Assembly (NCBI RefSeq): GCF_003053725.1
Contig: NZ_QAYC01000001.1
Coordinates: 541,831-605,830 of the forward strand
Reading direction: 5' to 3'
DNA: 64,000 bases
Source of the DNA: Rhodovulum kholense
Lineage (GTDB): Bacteria > Pseudomonadota > Alphaproteobacteria > Rhodobacterales > Rhodobacteraceae
A program made the translations under genes and the position numbers. Positions within the stretch are counted from its first letter, which is position 1. Each line of letters starts with the position of its first letter. The notes under the pieces are model-generated. The model had not been told where the DNA came from. It saw nothing but the letters and a program-made list of their open reading frames with translations, and searched no databases. This document shows, one piece after another, positions 38,696 to 48,489 of the stretch.

Positions 38696-39402
38696 CGGCC
38701 TGTCAGAGCCTCCTTCAGCGATTGCGGCACCGGCACCGGGTCCTGCAGGTCGAGAAGCGACAGCAGGTCCAGCAGATGGCCCTTCATCACCTCTTCGGCC
38801 CGGTCGCCGTCGCGGTCCTCCATCGCGCGCATGAGCGCGTGATGGGCATGACTTTCGCACATCGCCTGCGGCCGGCGCCAGTAAAGCGCGATCACCAGCG
38901 ACGAGCGCGAGATGAGCTGCGTGATGAAGCCCTCGATGATGGTCTGGTCGGCGATCCGGGCAATCTCGATATGGAACTGCCCCGACAGCCGCAGCGCCAG
39001 ACCGGTCTGGGCGGCGGCCAGCGCCGCGTGCTCCTGGTCCATGTGACGCTTGAGCAGGCCGATGTCGCGGGGCGTGGCGCGCAGCGCGGCCGAGCGCGCG
39101 GTGCGCGGTTCCAGAAGCGCGCGCGCCTCGAACACCTCGCGCGCCTCGCGCACGGTCGGCTGGGCCACGAAGGCGCCGCGATGGGGCTCGATGGCAACAA
39201 GATTGTCATGGGCAAGCTGTTGCAGCGCCGCGCGCACGATGGTCCGGCTGACCCCGAAGATTTCGCCCACCTCGTCCTCGGACAGCTTCATCCCCGGCCC
39301 CAGCCGGCGCTCGTGGATGGCGCGGGTCAGATGCTCGACCACGTCGCGGGCACGGGTCGCCCGCTTGCCCTCCTGGCGCGCTGTCGGGGTCTGATCGGTC
39401 AC
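38692..39402 (-). CDS. GntR-family regulator (FadR/FCD type)
   Basis: This 236-aa protein has an N-terminal winged helix (LSEDEVGEIFGVSRTIVRAALQQL, about 40-63, over the typical GntR motif) and a helical FCD domain with RLSGQFHIEIARIAD and HHALMRAMEDRDGDRAEEVM. The start is GTG 39402 with GAGGAGA upstream. It is divergent from the ABC transporter operon and probably represses it, relieved by the transported compound. A FadR-type operator is visible between them. Confidence 0.9.
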   Translation of the reverse strand: MTDQTPTARQEGKRATRARDVVEHLTRAIHERRLGPGMKLSEDEVGEIFGVSRTIVRAALQQLAHDNLVAIEPHRGAFVAQPTVREAREVFEARALLEPRTARSAALRATPRDIGLLKRHMDQEHAALAAAQTGLALRLSGQFHIEIARIADQTIIEGFITQLISRSSLVIALYWRRPQAMCESHAHHALMRAMEDRDGDRAEEVMKGHLLDLLSLLDLQDPVPVPQSLKEALTGR

Positions 39403-39487
39403 GGCTCTCTCCTCGTTGCCCTCCTGTCATCGCCCGACTCAGGCGGCCGGACAAGAATCGTCAGAGTTGTGAGGGATCGCAGACCGG

Positions 39488-39499
39488 ATCGTATACAAT
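39488..39499. promoter_or_regulatory. Candidate GntR (FCD) operator
   Basis: The sequence atcgtatacaat contains tcgtatacaa, close to the TNGTNNNACNA-type half-site arrangement of FadR/FCD regulators. It sits in the 241-bp divergent region between the GntR gene and the ABC operon. Confidence 0.5.
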
Positions 39500-39516
39500 C
39501 CGCGATGCCGTAGCGG

Positions 39517-39526
39517 ACAATATTGT
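39517..39526. promoter_or_regulatory. Palindrome acaatattgt in divergent region
   Basis: A perfect 10-bp A+T-rich palindrome lies 18 bases from the candidate GntR operator. It may be a second binding site or part of a promoter. Confidence 0.35.
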
Positions 39527-39643
39527 TCACATCTGCCCAAATTAGCAGCACATCTCGAAAAGGCGGGGGCGGATCGGTTGGCCGGGGCTTTTCGCGGGCG
39601 GCCCGGCCCGGAAAGGTGAGGCAACAGCTTCTGGGGGAGCGGC

Positions 39644-40627
39644 ATGCGCACTGAACTCGATCTGGAACTCGTGGCCCTGACGAAACGCTACGGCGAAACC
39701 GTCGCGGTCGATGGCATCCAACACCTGTTTCGCGGCGGCACCTATGCCTGCCTGCTGGGGCCGTCGGGCTGCGGCAAGTCCTCGACGCTGAGGATGATCG
39801 CCGGGCATGAAGAGGTCTCGGACGGGGCCATCGTGCTGGCGGGCCAGGACATCTCGCGCCTGCCGCCCGCCCGGCGCGGCACCGCGATGATGTTCCAGAA
39901 CTACGCGCTGTTCCCGCATCTGTCGGTCGCCGACAACGTGGCCTTCAGCCTCAAGATGAAGGGCGTCGACCGCGAGACCCGGCGAAAGCGCGCGATGGAG
40001 CTGCTGGAGCTCGTGCACATGACCGCCTATGCCGAACGCCTGCCCGCCCAGCTGTCGGGCGGTCAGCAGCAGCGCGTGGCGCTGGCCCGGGCGCTGATCA
40101 CCAATCCGCAGGTCCTGCTGCTGGACGAGCCGCTTTCGGCGCTCGACCCGTTCCTGCGGGTGCGGATGCGGTCGGAACTGAAGAAGCTGCAACGCGAGCT
40201 GGGCATCACCTTCGTCCATGTCACCCATGGCCAGGACGAGGCGCTGGCGCTCGCGGACGAGATCGTGGTGATGAACAACGCGGTGATCGAACAGGCAGGG
40301 CCCGCGCGCGAGGTCTTCAACACGCCGCGCACCGAATTCGTGGCGCGTTTCATGGGCGGGCACAACGTCATTGCCCTGCCGCGCGGCCATTTCGCGATCC
40401 GCTCCGACCAGATCGCAGTGACCGAGGCCGCGCAGGGCAAGCTCGACGGTCATGTCACCGGCATCGAATACCAGGGCACCAGCGTCGCGCTGACGCTGAT
40501 GACCGCGGGCGATCAGGAGATCACCGCGATCGTTCCCGAAGACCAGTATTTCGTCAAACCCATCCAGCCCGGCGACGGCGTGGGGCTGAGCTGGGACGAA
40601 GACCACCTCCACGCCCTCACCGCGTGA
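39644..40627 (+). CDS. Polyamine-type ABC transporter ATPase (PotA-like)
   Basis: This 327-aa ATPase has Walker A GPSGCGKSS (39-47), signature LSGGQQQRVALARAL, Walker B VLLLDEPLSALDP, and the switch TFVHVTHGQDEALAL. A short C-terminal TOBE region follows (about 240-327). The family imports spermidine/putrescine, iron or opine-like compounds. It is the first gene of a five-gene operon with binding protein, two permeases and a racemase. Confidence 0.9.
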   Translation: MRTELDLELVALTKRYGETVAVDGIQHLFRGGTYACLLGPSGCGKSSTLRMIAGHEEVSDGAIVLAGQDISRLPPARRGTAMMFQNYALFPHLSVADNVAFSLKMKGVDRETRRKRAMELLELVHMTAYAERLPAQLSGGQQQRVALARALITNPQVLLLDEPLSALDPFLRVRMRSELKKLQRELGITFVHVTHGQDEALALADEIVVMNNAVIEQAGPAREVFNTPRTEFVARFMGGHNVIALPRGHFAIRSDQIAVTEAAQGKLDGHVTGIEYQGTSVALTLMTAGDQEITAIVPEDQYFVKPIQPGDGVGLSWDEDHLHALTA

Positions 40628-40654
40628 TCCAACAAGTCCACCATGGAGAGAAAG

Positions 40655-41929
40655 ATGAGCGAAGCCACCAAGTCCGGCCTGAGCCGGCGCAGCCTGCTGA
40701 AGGGCGCCGCCGCGGGCGTTGCGGCCAGCGCCTTCCCGGCGCCGATGATCTGGGCGCAGAACATCAAGGACGTGACGCTGCGCCAGTTCGGCACCGGGGT
40801 GTCGAACATCAACGAAGTGGCGCAGAAGGTGAAAGAGGATCTGGGCTTCACGCTGGAGATGACCGCGCTTGACAGCGACGCGGTGACCCAGCGCGCCGCG
40901 ACCCAGCCCAAATCCTTCGACATCGCCGATATCGAATACTGGATCTGCAAGAAGGTCTGGCCGACCGGCAACCTGCAGGGCATGGATGTCAGCAAGATCA
41001 GGAACTACGACAAGATCGTCGGCATCTTCAAGGACGGCAAGCTGACGCCCGACTCGACCATCGCCCAGGGCACCTCGCCCAACAGCGTGGGCTTCACCGA
41101 CGGCCCGGACGGGACCAAGTTCGCCGATCACGAGACCGGCTGGATGACGCTGATCCCGACGATCTACAACGCCGACACGCTGGGCATCCGCCCCGACCTG
41201 ATCGGCCGTCCGATCGACAGCTGGGCCGAGCTTCTGAACCCCGAATTCAAGGGCAAGGCCTCGCTTCTGGACATTTCGGCCATCGGCATCATGGATGCCG
41301 CCATGGTCTGCGAGGCGATGGGCGAGATCACCTATGGCAACAAGGGCAACATGACCCGCGACGAGATCGACAGGACCCTCGCGATCATGACCGAGGCCAA
41401 GAAGGCCGGCCAGTTCCGCGCCTTCTGGAAGACCTTCGACGAAAGCGTCAACCTGATGGCCTCGGGCGAGGTCGTGATCCAGTCGATGTGGTCGCCTGCC
41501 ATCACCGCGGTCAAGTCGCGCGGCATCCCCTGCGTCTACCAGCCGCTGAAAGAGGGCTACCGCGCCTGGGGCGGCGGCATCGGTCTGTCGAAGAACCTCT
41601 CGGGGCTCGAGCTGGACGCGGCCTATGAGTACATCAACTGGTATCTCGACGGCTGGGTCGGCGGCTTCCTGATGCGGCAGGGCTATTATTCGGCCGTTCC
41701 GGAAACCTCGAAGAATTACATGACCGAGAACGAATGGGGCTACTGGTTCGAGGGCAAGCCCGCGACCGAGGTCATCACCAACCCCTATGGCGATGCGATG
41801 GCGCAGCCGGGCGAGACCCGCGACGGCGGGTCCTTCGAGGAACGCATGGGCCATATCGCCTGCTGGAACGCGGTCATGGACGAGAACCAGTACATGGTCC
41901 GCAAATGGAACGAGTTCATCGCCGCCTGA
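40655..41929 (+). CDS. ABC solute-binding protein (PotD-like), Tat signal
   Basis: This 424-aa protein begins with a twin-arginine signal (LSRRSLLKGAAAGVAASAF) ending at about residue 35 (IWAQ). The mature domain is a PotD/family-1-like periplasmic binding fold, with DIEYWICKKVWPTGN, ADTLGIRPDLIGRP and the C-terminal segment NAVMDENQYMVRKWNEF. ATG 40655 is favoured since GGAGAG lies just upstream. The substrate is unknown. A strong hairpin follows the gene. Confidence 0.88.
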   Translation: MSEATKSGLSRRSLLKGAAAGVAASAFPAPMIWAQNIKDVTLRQFGTGVSNINEVAQKVKEDLGFTLEMTALDSDAVTQRAATQPKSFDIADIEYWICKKVWPTGNLQGMDVSKIRNYDKIVGIFKDGKLTPDSTIAQGTSPNSVGFTDGPDGTKFADHETGWMTLIPTIYNADTLGIRPDLIGRPIDSWAELLNPEFKGKASLLDISAIGIMDAAMVCEAMGEITYGNKGNMTRDEIDRTLAIMTEAKKAGQFRAFWKTFDESVNLMASGEVVIQSMWSPAITAVKSRGIPCVYQPLKEGYRAWGGGIGLSKNLSGLELDAAYEYINWYLDGWVGGFLMRQGYYSAVPETSKNYMTENEWGYWFEGKPATEVITNPYGDAMAQPGETRDGGSFEERMGHIACWNAVMDENQYMVRKWNEFIAA

Positions 41930-41994
41930 TGGCCTGAGCCCGACCCTGTTGGGGCCGGCGCGGGTTTCACGCCTTCCGTAGCGCCCGGCCCCAG

Positions 41995-42019
41995 CCCTTC
42001 CCCCGACCCGGGGGAAGGG
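41995..42019 (+). promoter_or_regulatory. Intercistronic hairpin after PotD-like gene
   Basis: A perfect 11-bp stem (cccttcccccg / cgggggaaggg) with a 3-nt loop lies between the binding-protein gene and the first permease gene. No T-run follows. It is the third such element in the window directly after a binding-protein gene. Confidence 0.65.
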
Positions 42020-42045
42020 CCCCCTTTCCCGCCGTGAGGCCCTGC

Positions 42046-42975
42046 ATGACCGCCCTATCGAAGAACCGCCGCCTTTTCGGATCGCTTCTGGCGTCGCTAT
42101 TGGCGCAGCTCGCGACCGGCCGGACCAAGAACCGCCATCTCATGGGCTGGCTGCTGGCCTCGCCGATGGCGCTGGTGCTGATGGTCTTTCTGGTGCTGCC
42201 GATCGTGATGATCGTCATCGTCAGCTTCTGGGGCGCGACCGAGTTCTCGATCTACCCGGCCTTCCAGTGGGACAATTACCAGTTCCTGCTGACGTCTCCC
42301 GTCACCTACAAGGTCTTTCTCAACACCTTCAAATACGCGGTTCTGACCTGGGCTTTCACGCTGACCATCGGCTTTACGGTGGCCTATTTCCTGGCCTTCC
42401 ATGTCCGCAGCCTGACCTGGCAGATCGCGCTGTTCCTGCTGTGCACCATTCCGTTCTGGACCTCGAACATCATCCGGATGATTTCCTGGATCCCGTTTCT
42501 CGGGCGCAACGGCATCGCCAATTCGACGCTGATGTCGATGGGGGTGATCGACGAGCCGCTGGAATGGCTGCTGTATTCCGATTTCTCGGTGATCCTCGCC
42601 TTCGTGCACCTTTACACGCTGTTCATGGTGGTCCCGATCTTCAACACCATGATGCGGATCGACCGCTCGCTGATCGAGGCGGCCTACGATTCCGGCGCGA
42701 CCGGCTGGCAGACGCTGACGAATGTCATCATTCCGCTGTGCAAGCCCGGCATCATGATCGGCTCGATCTTCGTCGTCACGCTGGTGATGGGCGACTTCAT
42801 CACCGTGCGCTTCATGTCGGGCTCGCAATCCGCGAATGTCGGGCGCCTGATCTCGAACGATATCGGGCTGTTGCAATACCCCTCGGCCGCCGCCACCGCC
42901 GTCATCCTGCTGATCACGGTGCTGATGGTGATCGGCCTGCTGCTGCGCTTCGTCGACATCCGGAAGGAGCTTTGA
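42046..42975 (+). CDS. ABC permease (PotB-like)
   Basis: This 309-aa protein has six membrane helices, preceded by an extra N-terminal basic stretch. The EAA-like cytoplasmic loop reads EAAYDSGATGWQTLTNVIIP (about 210-230). ATG 42046 has GAGG seven bases upstream. It pairs with the next permease, beginning one base after this stop. Confidence 0.9.
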   Translation: MTALSKNRRLFGSLLASLLAQLATGRTKNRHLMGWLLASPMALVLMVFLVLPIVMIVIVSFWGATEFSIYPAFQWDNYQFLLTSPVTYKVFLNTFKYAVLTWAFTLTIGFTVAYFLAFHVRSLTWQIALFLLCTIPFWTSNIIRMISWIPFLGRNGIANSTLMSMGVIDEPLEWLLYSDFSVILAFVHLYTLFMVVPIFNTMMRIDRSLIEAAYDSGATGWQTLTNVIIPLCKPGIMIGSIFVVTLVMGDFITVRFMSGSQSANVGRLISNDIGLLQYPSAAATAVILLITVLMVIGLLLRFVDIRKEL

Positions 42976-42976
42976 C

Positions 42977-43816
42977 ATGGACCGCCGCCCCCGTTCCTTC
43001 TACGTGCTGGCCGCCTTCTTCACGCTGTTCCTGCTGTTTCTCTACGGCCCGACCTTCACCATCGCCATTCTCAGCTTTCAGGGCCCCGAGGGCGGGCTGA
43101 CCTTCCCGATGCGGGGCGTCTCGCTGCACTGGTTCCGCGACCTCTTCGAGCAGCAGGCCGTCGGCGACATCTGGGGCAGCTTCGGGCGATCCTTCGTGCT
43201 GGGGCTGATGGTGATGGTGACGACCGTCGTCGTCTCGGTGATGGGCGGGCTTGCCTTCCGCAAGCGCTTTGCCGGGTCGGCGGTGCTGTTCTATCTGGTG
43301 GTGACCTCGCTGGTCATCCCGTCGATCCTGGTCTCGCTGGGCGTCGGGCTGATCTTCAGCCAGTCGGGGCTCGACGTGCACTGGGCGACCTCGGGCTTCG
43401 GGTCGCAGTTGACATGGACCCTGCCCTTCGGCTTGCTGATCATGTTCGCGGTCTTCAACCGCTTCGACAAAAGCTATGAAGAGGCCGCGCGCGATCAGGG
43501 CGCCAGCGCCTGGCAGACGATCCGCCATGTGGTGCTGCCGATCATCGCGCCCTCGCTGATCGGGGTGGCGCTGTTCGGCTTCACCCTCAGCTACGACGAA
43601 TTCGCCCGCACCCTGCTGACCGCGGGCAGCCATAACACCCTGCCGCTGGAGATCTACGGCATGACCACCAATGTCACGACGCCCGTCATCTTCGCGCTTG
43701 GCACGCTGACCACCGCCTTCTCGCTGGTCGTGATCGGCGTTTTCCTGGCCACCGTCTGGACGATGAACCGCCGCCGCGCCCGGCAAGGCTCGGACGCCGG
43801 TCAGGGGATGGTCTGA
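42977..43816 (+). CDS. ABC permease (PotC-like)
   Basis: This 279-aa protein has six helices and the EAA-type loop EAARDQGASAWQTIRHVVLP. It is the second membrane subunit of the importer. The C-terminal tail is basic (NRRRARQG). GGAAGGAG precedes the ATG. The next gene begins three bases after its stop. Confidence 0.9.
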   Translation: MDRRPRSFYVLAAFFTLFLLFLYGPTFTIAILSFQGPEGGLTFPMRGVSLHWFRDLFEQQAVGDIWGSFGRSFVLGLMVMVTTVVVSVMGGLAFRKRFAGSAVLFYLVVTSLVIPSILVSLGVGLIFSQSGLDVHWATSGFGSQLTWTLPFGLLIMFAVFNRFDKSYEEAARDQGASAWQTIRHVVLPIIAPSLIGVALFGFTLSYDEFARTLLTAGSHNTLPLEIYGMTTNVTTPVIFALGTLTTAFSLVVIGVFLATVWTMNRRRARQGSDAGQGMV

Positions 43817-43819
43817 GCC

Positions 43820-44458
43820 ATGGCCTTCATCGTCATCAACCCCAATTCCACCGCGGCCATGACCGACTCGATCCTCGCCATGGCCCAGGCCGCCGCCCCG
43901 GGCGCAGCCTTCGAGGGCTGGACCTCGACGCTTGCCCCGCCCGCGATCCAGGGGCCCGCGGATGTCGCCGCCGCGACGCCGCCGCTGCTGGAGCTGGTCA
44001 CCCAGGCCGCCCGGCGCGGCGCCGAGGGGGTGATCGTGGCCTGTTTCGACGACCCGGCGCTGGCCGAGGCGCGGGCCTGCGCGCCCTGCCCCGTGATCGG
44101 CATCGGCCAGTCCGCCTTTCACAAGGCGGCGCTCCGCGGCTGGCGGTTTTCCGTGGTGACGACGCTGCCCGCGGCGATCCCGACGGTCGAGGGCAATATC
44201 CGGGGCTATGGCCTGTCGCAGCATCTGGGCCGGGTGCGGGCCAGCAACGTGCCGGTTCTGGCGCTTGAGGAAGACACCGAGGCCGCCTGCGCCCGCGTCG
44301 CCGAAGAGGCTGAACGCGCCGTCGCCGAAGACGGCATCGACGCGGTGATCCTCGGCTGCGCCGGGATGGCCCGGGTCACCGGACATCTGCGCACCCGGCT
44401 GCCGGTGCCGGTGATCGACGGGGTCGAGGCCGCCGCGCGCTTCATCTCGGTGCTGTGA
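43820..44458 (+). CDS. Asp/Glu/hydantoin racemase family protein
   Basis: This 212-aa protein has the HyuE-type racemase fold with two active-site Cys: Cys75 in VIVACFDDP and Cys180 in VILGCAGM, placed as in hydantoin racemase. It starts MAFIVINPNSTAAMT, typical of the family. It probably racemises or decarboxylates the hydantoin- or amino-acid-like compound brought in by the ABC transporter; the true substrate is unknown. Last gene of the operon. Confidence 0.88.
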   Translation: MAFIVINPNSTAAMTDSILAMAQAAAPGAAFEGWTSTLAPPAIQGPADVAAATPPLLELVTQAARRGAEGVIVACFDDPALAEARACAPCPVIGIGQSAFHKAALRGWRFSVVTTLPAAIPTVEGNIRGYGLSQHLGRVRASNVPVLALEEDTEAACARVAEEAERAVAEDGIDAVILGCAGMARVTGHLRTRLPVPVIDGVEAAARFISVL

Positions 44459-46494
44459 GGCGCCCAAGAACGATCCGTGCCCGCGCAATCCTCGCGCCCC
44501 GAGACGAAACCGACACCCGGCGCCGGGCTCAGACGCGTCGCCGTCCCCGCATCTTCGGCCGATTGACCTGCGCTTCGGACGGGAAAACCCGACTGCCGGT
44601 CGGGCGGATCGGACCTGTCGAAGGACCCTGCCGCGATGCGGCCTGAATGGGCCTTCCCGAGGCGGAATCGGGATCGGCACAAGAGACGTCATTCCCCAGG
44701 ATCGGGCGTCCTGTCCGGCGCGAGCGATCGGGGGGGCATGCCCTGTCGCGGCTGACATGTCCCAGGCGGTCAGGGCGGCCTCCATCGCGGCGACGCCGTC
44801 CAGATCGAGGGGATGGGTCGGCCCGTCGAGGACGAGCCGCATCGGCGGCGGGCCCGACCCCGAGGGCACAGGCCAGACCGGTGCGCAGGCGCTCGCCCCC
44901 GCCCGGTTCGCCCGCGCGGCGCAAGGCATCCGCCGCATGAAACCCGAAGCGGACCACGAGGCACGGGGCGGCACGCATTCCTGATCATCGCCCGAAAATG
45001 ACGATTGCGGTGCGCGAGATGGCAGAGAGGAAAGTCCCCGGACAGCGGCCACTCGCGTGGCACCTCGGCGCCGGTCCCCGAGGCGGCCAAACATGATCCC
45101 GATGCGGTTGTGCCGCTTGTCCTGTCTGACGGTCCCGTTGCACTTCGTCCGTCCCGGGATGCAGGCTTGTATGCCCTTGCCTTTCACCGCGTCCCGGAAC
45201 CGGCCTGCGGCTTCCGGAGCGCCCGGTCGCCCGTTTCGGCGGCATCCGGTGCGTGGCTCAGACATATCCGGTCGCGCCGGAGGCCAGCCGCCAGGCTCTT
45301 TTCCCCGATGTCGCCCGAGGGGAACCGGTCAAGCGGTTCGCCCCCTGCGGGACAGCCGCCGCGCGCGGCGTCCTGCGCGCCCCATGATGCTGGCGCGGCA
45401 TCGCGGGTGGCAACCGGCCGGGCGCTGGTCACCGCTTGTCTCCGTCCTCCCCGGGCCGCGCGTCTTTCACAGCGGCAGGCCATCAGGCCCCCGCCTGTGG
45501 ACGCCGTGACCGGGCCGGTCCAGGATTGCGTCGGCGCGGGCGGGCTCGTCGACGACGCGGCGCCAGGCCCCGGCCGGCAACTGGCGGATGATGACGGCGA
45601 CGCCGTCGCCGTCCCCGACGATCCCCATGAGGTCGCGCCGCGCGGCCCGGCCGTCGGGCGGTCGGGGCCGATCAGCGGGTCGGGACGGCCCGGCCGACGG
45701 AACAGCCGGGGAATGCGGCCGCCGCCAGGGTCTGCCCGCGTTCTGCAAAAAGGCGCGGCACGCGGCGGTGCAGGACGCTCTTCCCGTTCCGACAGGCGGC
45801 CTGCGCCGGGTCGGCTGGCCGATTTCGCGGCGGAAGACTCGTTCGCCCCGATCTTGCGGGAAGTCGCCGCGATACCGACCCCGCCCGCGATCCGTTCGGC
45901 GGCCGGTCGGGTGGACAGGAACCGGAAACTCCCAGACCACCCCACGCGTCGGCTCACCATCGCGCGCCATGTCCAGCCCCCTCGATCGCATGCAGACATC
46001 CTCCCAAGGCCCGTGTTTCACTGGACCATGGGGGCATTGCACCGCTTTCGATGCTCAACACGCTCAAGGCGCAGGTCGCCGCAGTCGGAGAAGGAAGCAG
46101 GACCCGCCTGTTGCCGTATTTCCGGCCGCGCGGGCCGGATTGCGGTTGCTGGCTCCGCGTCTGCCGGATGGATCCAAAACGGAACCGCCGCTTTTGCCGA
46201 ACTTCCACGGCGGTACGGCCGCGACCGCATCGTCGCGGACGCCGCTGACGCTCAGGACAGAACGGCCCCCGAGGGAGAGGAATGGCGGCCTGTGACAGCC
46301 CCGTCGGGGTCCGAAAGGTGGAATGGCCGGCCAGTCCGGCCATCCGAAGGGTCCGCCCGGAACGCGCGCGCGCAAGTTCCCGTTCACTGGCGTCTCGGCC
46401 CGGACACCGGCACCGGGAGCGACTTGCATCTGGCATTCGCGGCATCGCTCCGGTAACTGGCAAGGGTCAGCTGGCCTGCGGCACACGCCCCGCC
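44459..46494. other. 2-kb stretch without intact genes
   Basis: No credible complete gene is present on either strand. Open frames exist but are Pro/Arg/Ser-rich shadows without domains or ribosome sites. The only recognisable item is the tail of an IS5-type transposase (44985-45211, - strand). A short - strand piece near 44770-44840 (MRLVLDGPTHPLDLDG) reads like protein but cannot be extended. The region looks like eroded accessory DNA. Confidence 0.55.
44985..45211 (-). pseudogene. IS5-family transposase C-terminal remnant
   Basis: On the - strand one frame reads FRDAVKGKGIQACIPGRTK and then NRIGIMFGRLGDRR, which matches the C-terminal part of IS5-type DDE transposases (FRDALKDKGI.ACIPGR, RIE.MFGRLKDWRR). 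The last part, RCPGTFLSAISRTAIVIFGR and a TGA, continues in a different frame, so there is a frameshift near 45060. The N-terminal DDE part could not be found upstream. This is an old, truncated insertion sequence. Confidence 0.65.
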
Positions 46495-48489
46495 ATGACC
46501 GAAGGGACGGTTTCCTGCGCAAAAGCGTCCCGAGAATCGGGCGCCGCCGCGGCTCTGACGGATGATCAGCGTTGGAGATCCGGACCTTTGGAGAGAAGCC
46601 GCGCCGTCCTGGCAACCTTGGGATTCGACCCGAAACACCTGTCCTTCGCGGGCCGAACCGCGCTCGCCGCCTGCGCGGCCCTGGCTGTGGCCTGGGCGGC
46701 GGGGCTGGAGCATCCGCAATGGGCCGCGATGACCGTCTGGGCCGCGTCGCAGCCGACGCGCGGCCAGCTTCTTGAGAAAAGCTTCTTCCGGATCGCAGGC
46801 ACGGTCAGCGGCACGGCCGCGGGCATCCTTCTGGTGCTGGCGGGCGGCCTGCACCCCCTGTTGCTGGTCCTCGGGCTGGCGCTTTGGGTGGCAGCCTGCA
46901 CGGGCATCGGCAACGTGCAGCGCGGGTTCGTGTCCTATGGCACGGTGCTTGCCGGCTATACCGCCGCGATGGTGGCATTGCTCGAGTCGAGCCTCCCCGA
47001 CCGCGTGGTTCTGCTTGGGGCCGACCGGCTGGCGACCGTGCTGACCGGGGTCGTCGTGGCGATGGTCTTCGGCTATGCCTTCGCGCCGCCCACGGCAAGC
47101 CCCGAGATCCGCCGGAGGGCGGCCCGGCTGATCGCGGATATCCTCGACGAGCTTGCCGCGCGGATGGACGGGCATGCCGAACGGCCGGACCGGGGGGGCG
47201 CCCTGCTGGCGGAGATGGCCAGTATCGAGGACGGGCTCGACCCCCAGGCGGCGGGCTCCATCCGGTCCCGGCGCGTGGTGCGGTCGACCCGCGCCGTCCT
47301 GGGGGCGGGATTGTCGGCGCTGCTCTGGGTCCGTCGCAACCCGGCGCATGCGCTTTGCCCCGGGGCGGCGCAGCCCTTCCGTCAGGCCGCGGCCGACCTG
47401 CGACTGGACCATATCGACAGGGCACGATCCACGCTTTCGGCCTCGGCCGGCCTCGTGGCGGCGCATCCCCGGCTGCTGGGCGTGGTGCGCGACCTGGCCC
47501 TCGCGCTCGATCACTGGCAAAACCCGGACGCCCGCACGCCGGACCGCTCGCTGCCGGCCGTGATCTCGCGCGACTGGATCGGAGCGCGCGAGGCCGCACT
47601 CCGGGCCGGAGGCGCGATCCTTCTGTTCGGCGCGGTCTGGCAGGCGACGGGCTGGCATGCGGGACCCTATCTGCTGCTGGGCCTGTCGATCATGATCTCG
47701 CTGTTCTCGACCTTCGAGAATCCGCGGGCCATGATGCGCAACGTCTTCCTCGGCTCGCTGTTCGGCGCGCTGGGGGCGCTGGCCTGCCGCTGGCTGGTCT
47801 GGCCGCTGGCCGGAGCCGAGTATCAGCTGATCCTGCTGGCCTTTCCCTTCATCCTCTTCGGCCCGTTTCTCGTGGGCCATCGGCGCACGGCGGCGATCAG
47901 TTTCGACTACAACATGACCTTGATGCTCATGCTGCAACCCGTCTGGCCGCTGGCGGGCAAGTTTCTCGACTCGGTCGAGATCGGTCTCGCCATCCTCGCC
48001 GCACCGATAACGGCCTTCGTGGCCTATCGCTTCGTCTATCCCGCCGGGTTGCGGCGCAGGCTTCGGACCCAGTTCCGCATGATGATCGCGGATCTGGCCG
48101 CCCTCGCTTCGGACGACCAGGCCCTGACCCATCGCGCCGTCTGGCGGGCGCGGCTCTATCACCGGGCGCTGCGTCTGGTGCGCCTGTCCGAAAAGGCCTC
48201 GCGCGCCAAGGACCGGGGGCAGCGCGCGAGCCTTGCGATCCTCGATCTCGGGCATGCGACGATGCGGGCGAAGGACCTGCTGGAGCGCGGCGCCGTGACG
48301 CCGGGCGCGGCACGCGCCCTGACCGGCTTTATCGGGCGGGTGGGCCACCTGCCGGACCGGCCCGAGCGCTGCCTGTCTGCCCTCCGCCGCATCGAGGAGC
48401 GTTTGCCCGAGGACGAGTTGAGGCCGTTCCGGAAGGCCGCGTGCGAACTCGAAGGTCTGCTGGACGATTTCCGCCAGAGCCTGGTCTGA
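46495..48489 (+). CDS. FUSC-family membrane transporter
   Basis: This 664-aa inner-membrane protein has two blocks of helices (about 50-190 and 370-500) separated and followed by soluble helical regions. EHPQWAAMTVWAASQPTRGQ and the internal similarity of blocks are typical of FUSC/aromatic-acid-exporter (AaeB/YccS-like) proteins. Possible substrates are aromatic acids or fusaric acid. No membrane-fusion partner gene is adjacent. The ATG at 46495 is the likely start but the first ~45 residues are not conserved-looking. Confidence 0.85.
   Translation: MTEGTVSCAKASRESGAAAALTDDQRWRSGPLERSRAVLATLGFDPKHLSFAGRTALAACAALAVAWAAGLEHPQWAAMTVWAASQPTRGQLLEKSFFRIAGTVSGTAAGILLVLAGGLHPLLLVLGLALWVAACTGIGNVQRGFVSYGTVLAGYTAAMVALLESSLPDRVVLLGADRLATVLTGVVVAMVFGYAFAPPTASPEIRRRAARLIADILDELAARMDGHAERPDRGGALLAEMASIEDGLDPQAAGSIRSRRVVRSTRAVLGAGLSALLWVRRNPAHALCPGAAQPFRQAAADLRLDHIDRARSTLSASAGLVAAHPRLLGVVRDLALALDHWQNPDARTPDRSLPAVISRDWIGAREAALRAGGAILLFGAVWQATGWHAGPYLLLGLSIMISLFSTFENPRAMMRNVFLGSLFGALGALACRWLVWPLAGAEYQLILLAFPFILFGPFLVGHRRTAAISFDYNMTLMLMLQPVWPLAGKFLDSVEIGLAILAAPITAFVAYRFVYPAGLRRRLRTQFRMMIADLAALASDDQALTHRAVWRARLYHRALRLVRLSEKASRAKDRGQRASLAILDLGHATMRAKDLLERGAVTPGAARALTGFIGRVGHLPDRPERCLSALRRIEERLPEDELRPFRKAACELEGLLDDFRQSLV

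Noticed and set aside
42914..44460. Long - strand open frame opposite the PotC-like and racemase genes
   Set aside because: It is the antisense shadow of two well-supported + strand genes.
45005..46456. Open + strand frame of about 480 codons as a gene
   Set aside because: Composition is Pro/Arg/Ser-rich without domains, and it runs over the IS5-type remnant on the other strand.
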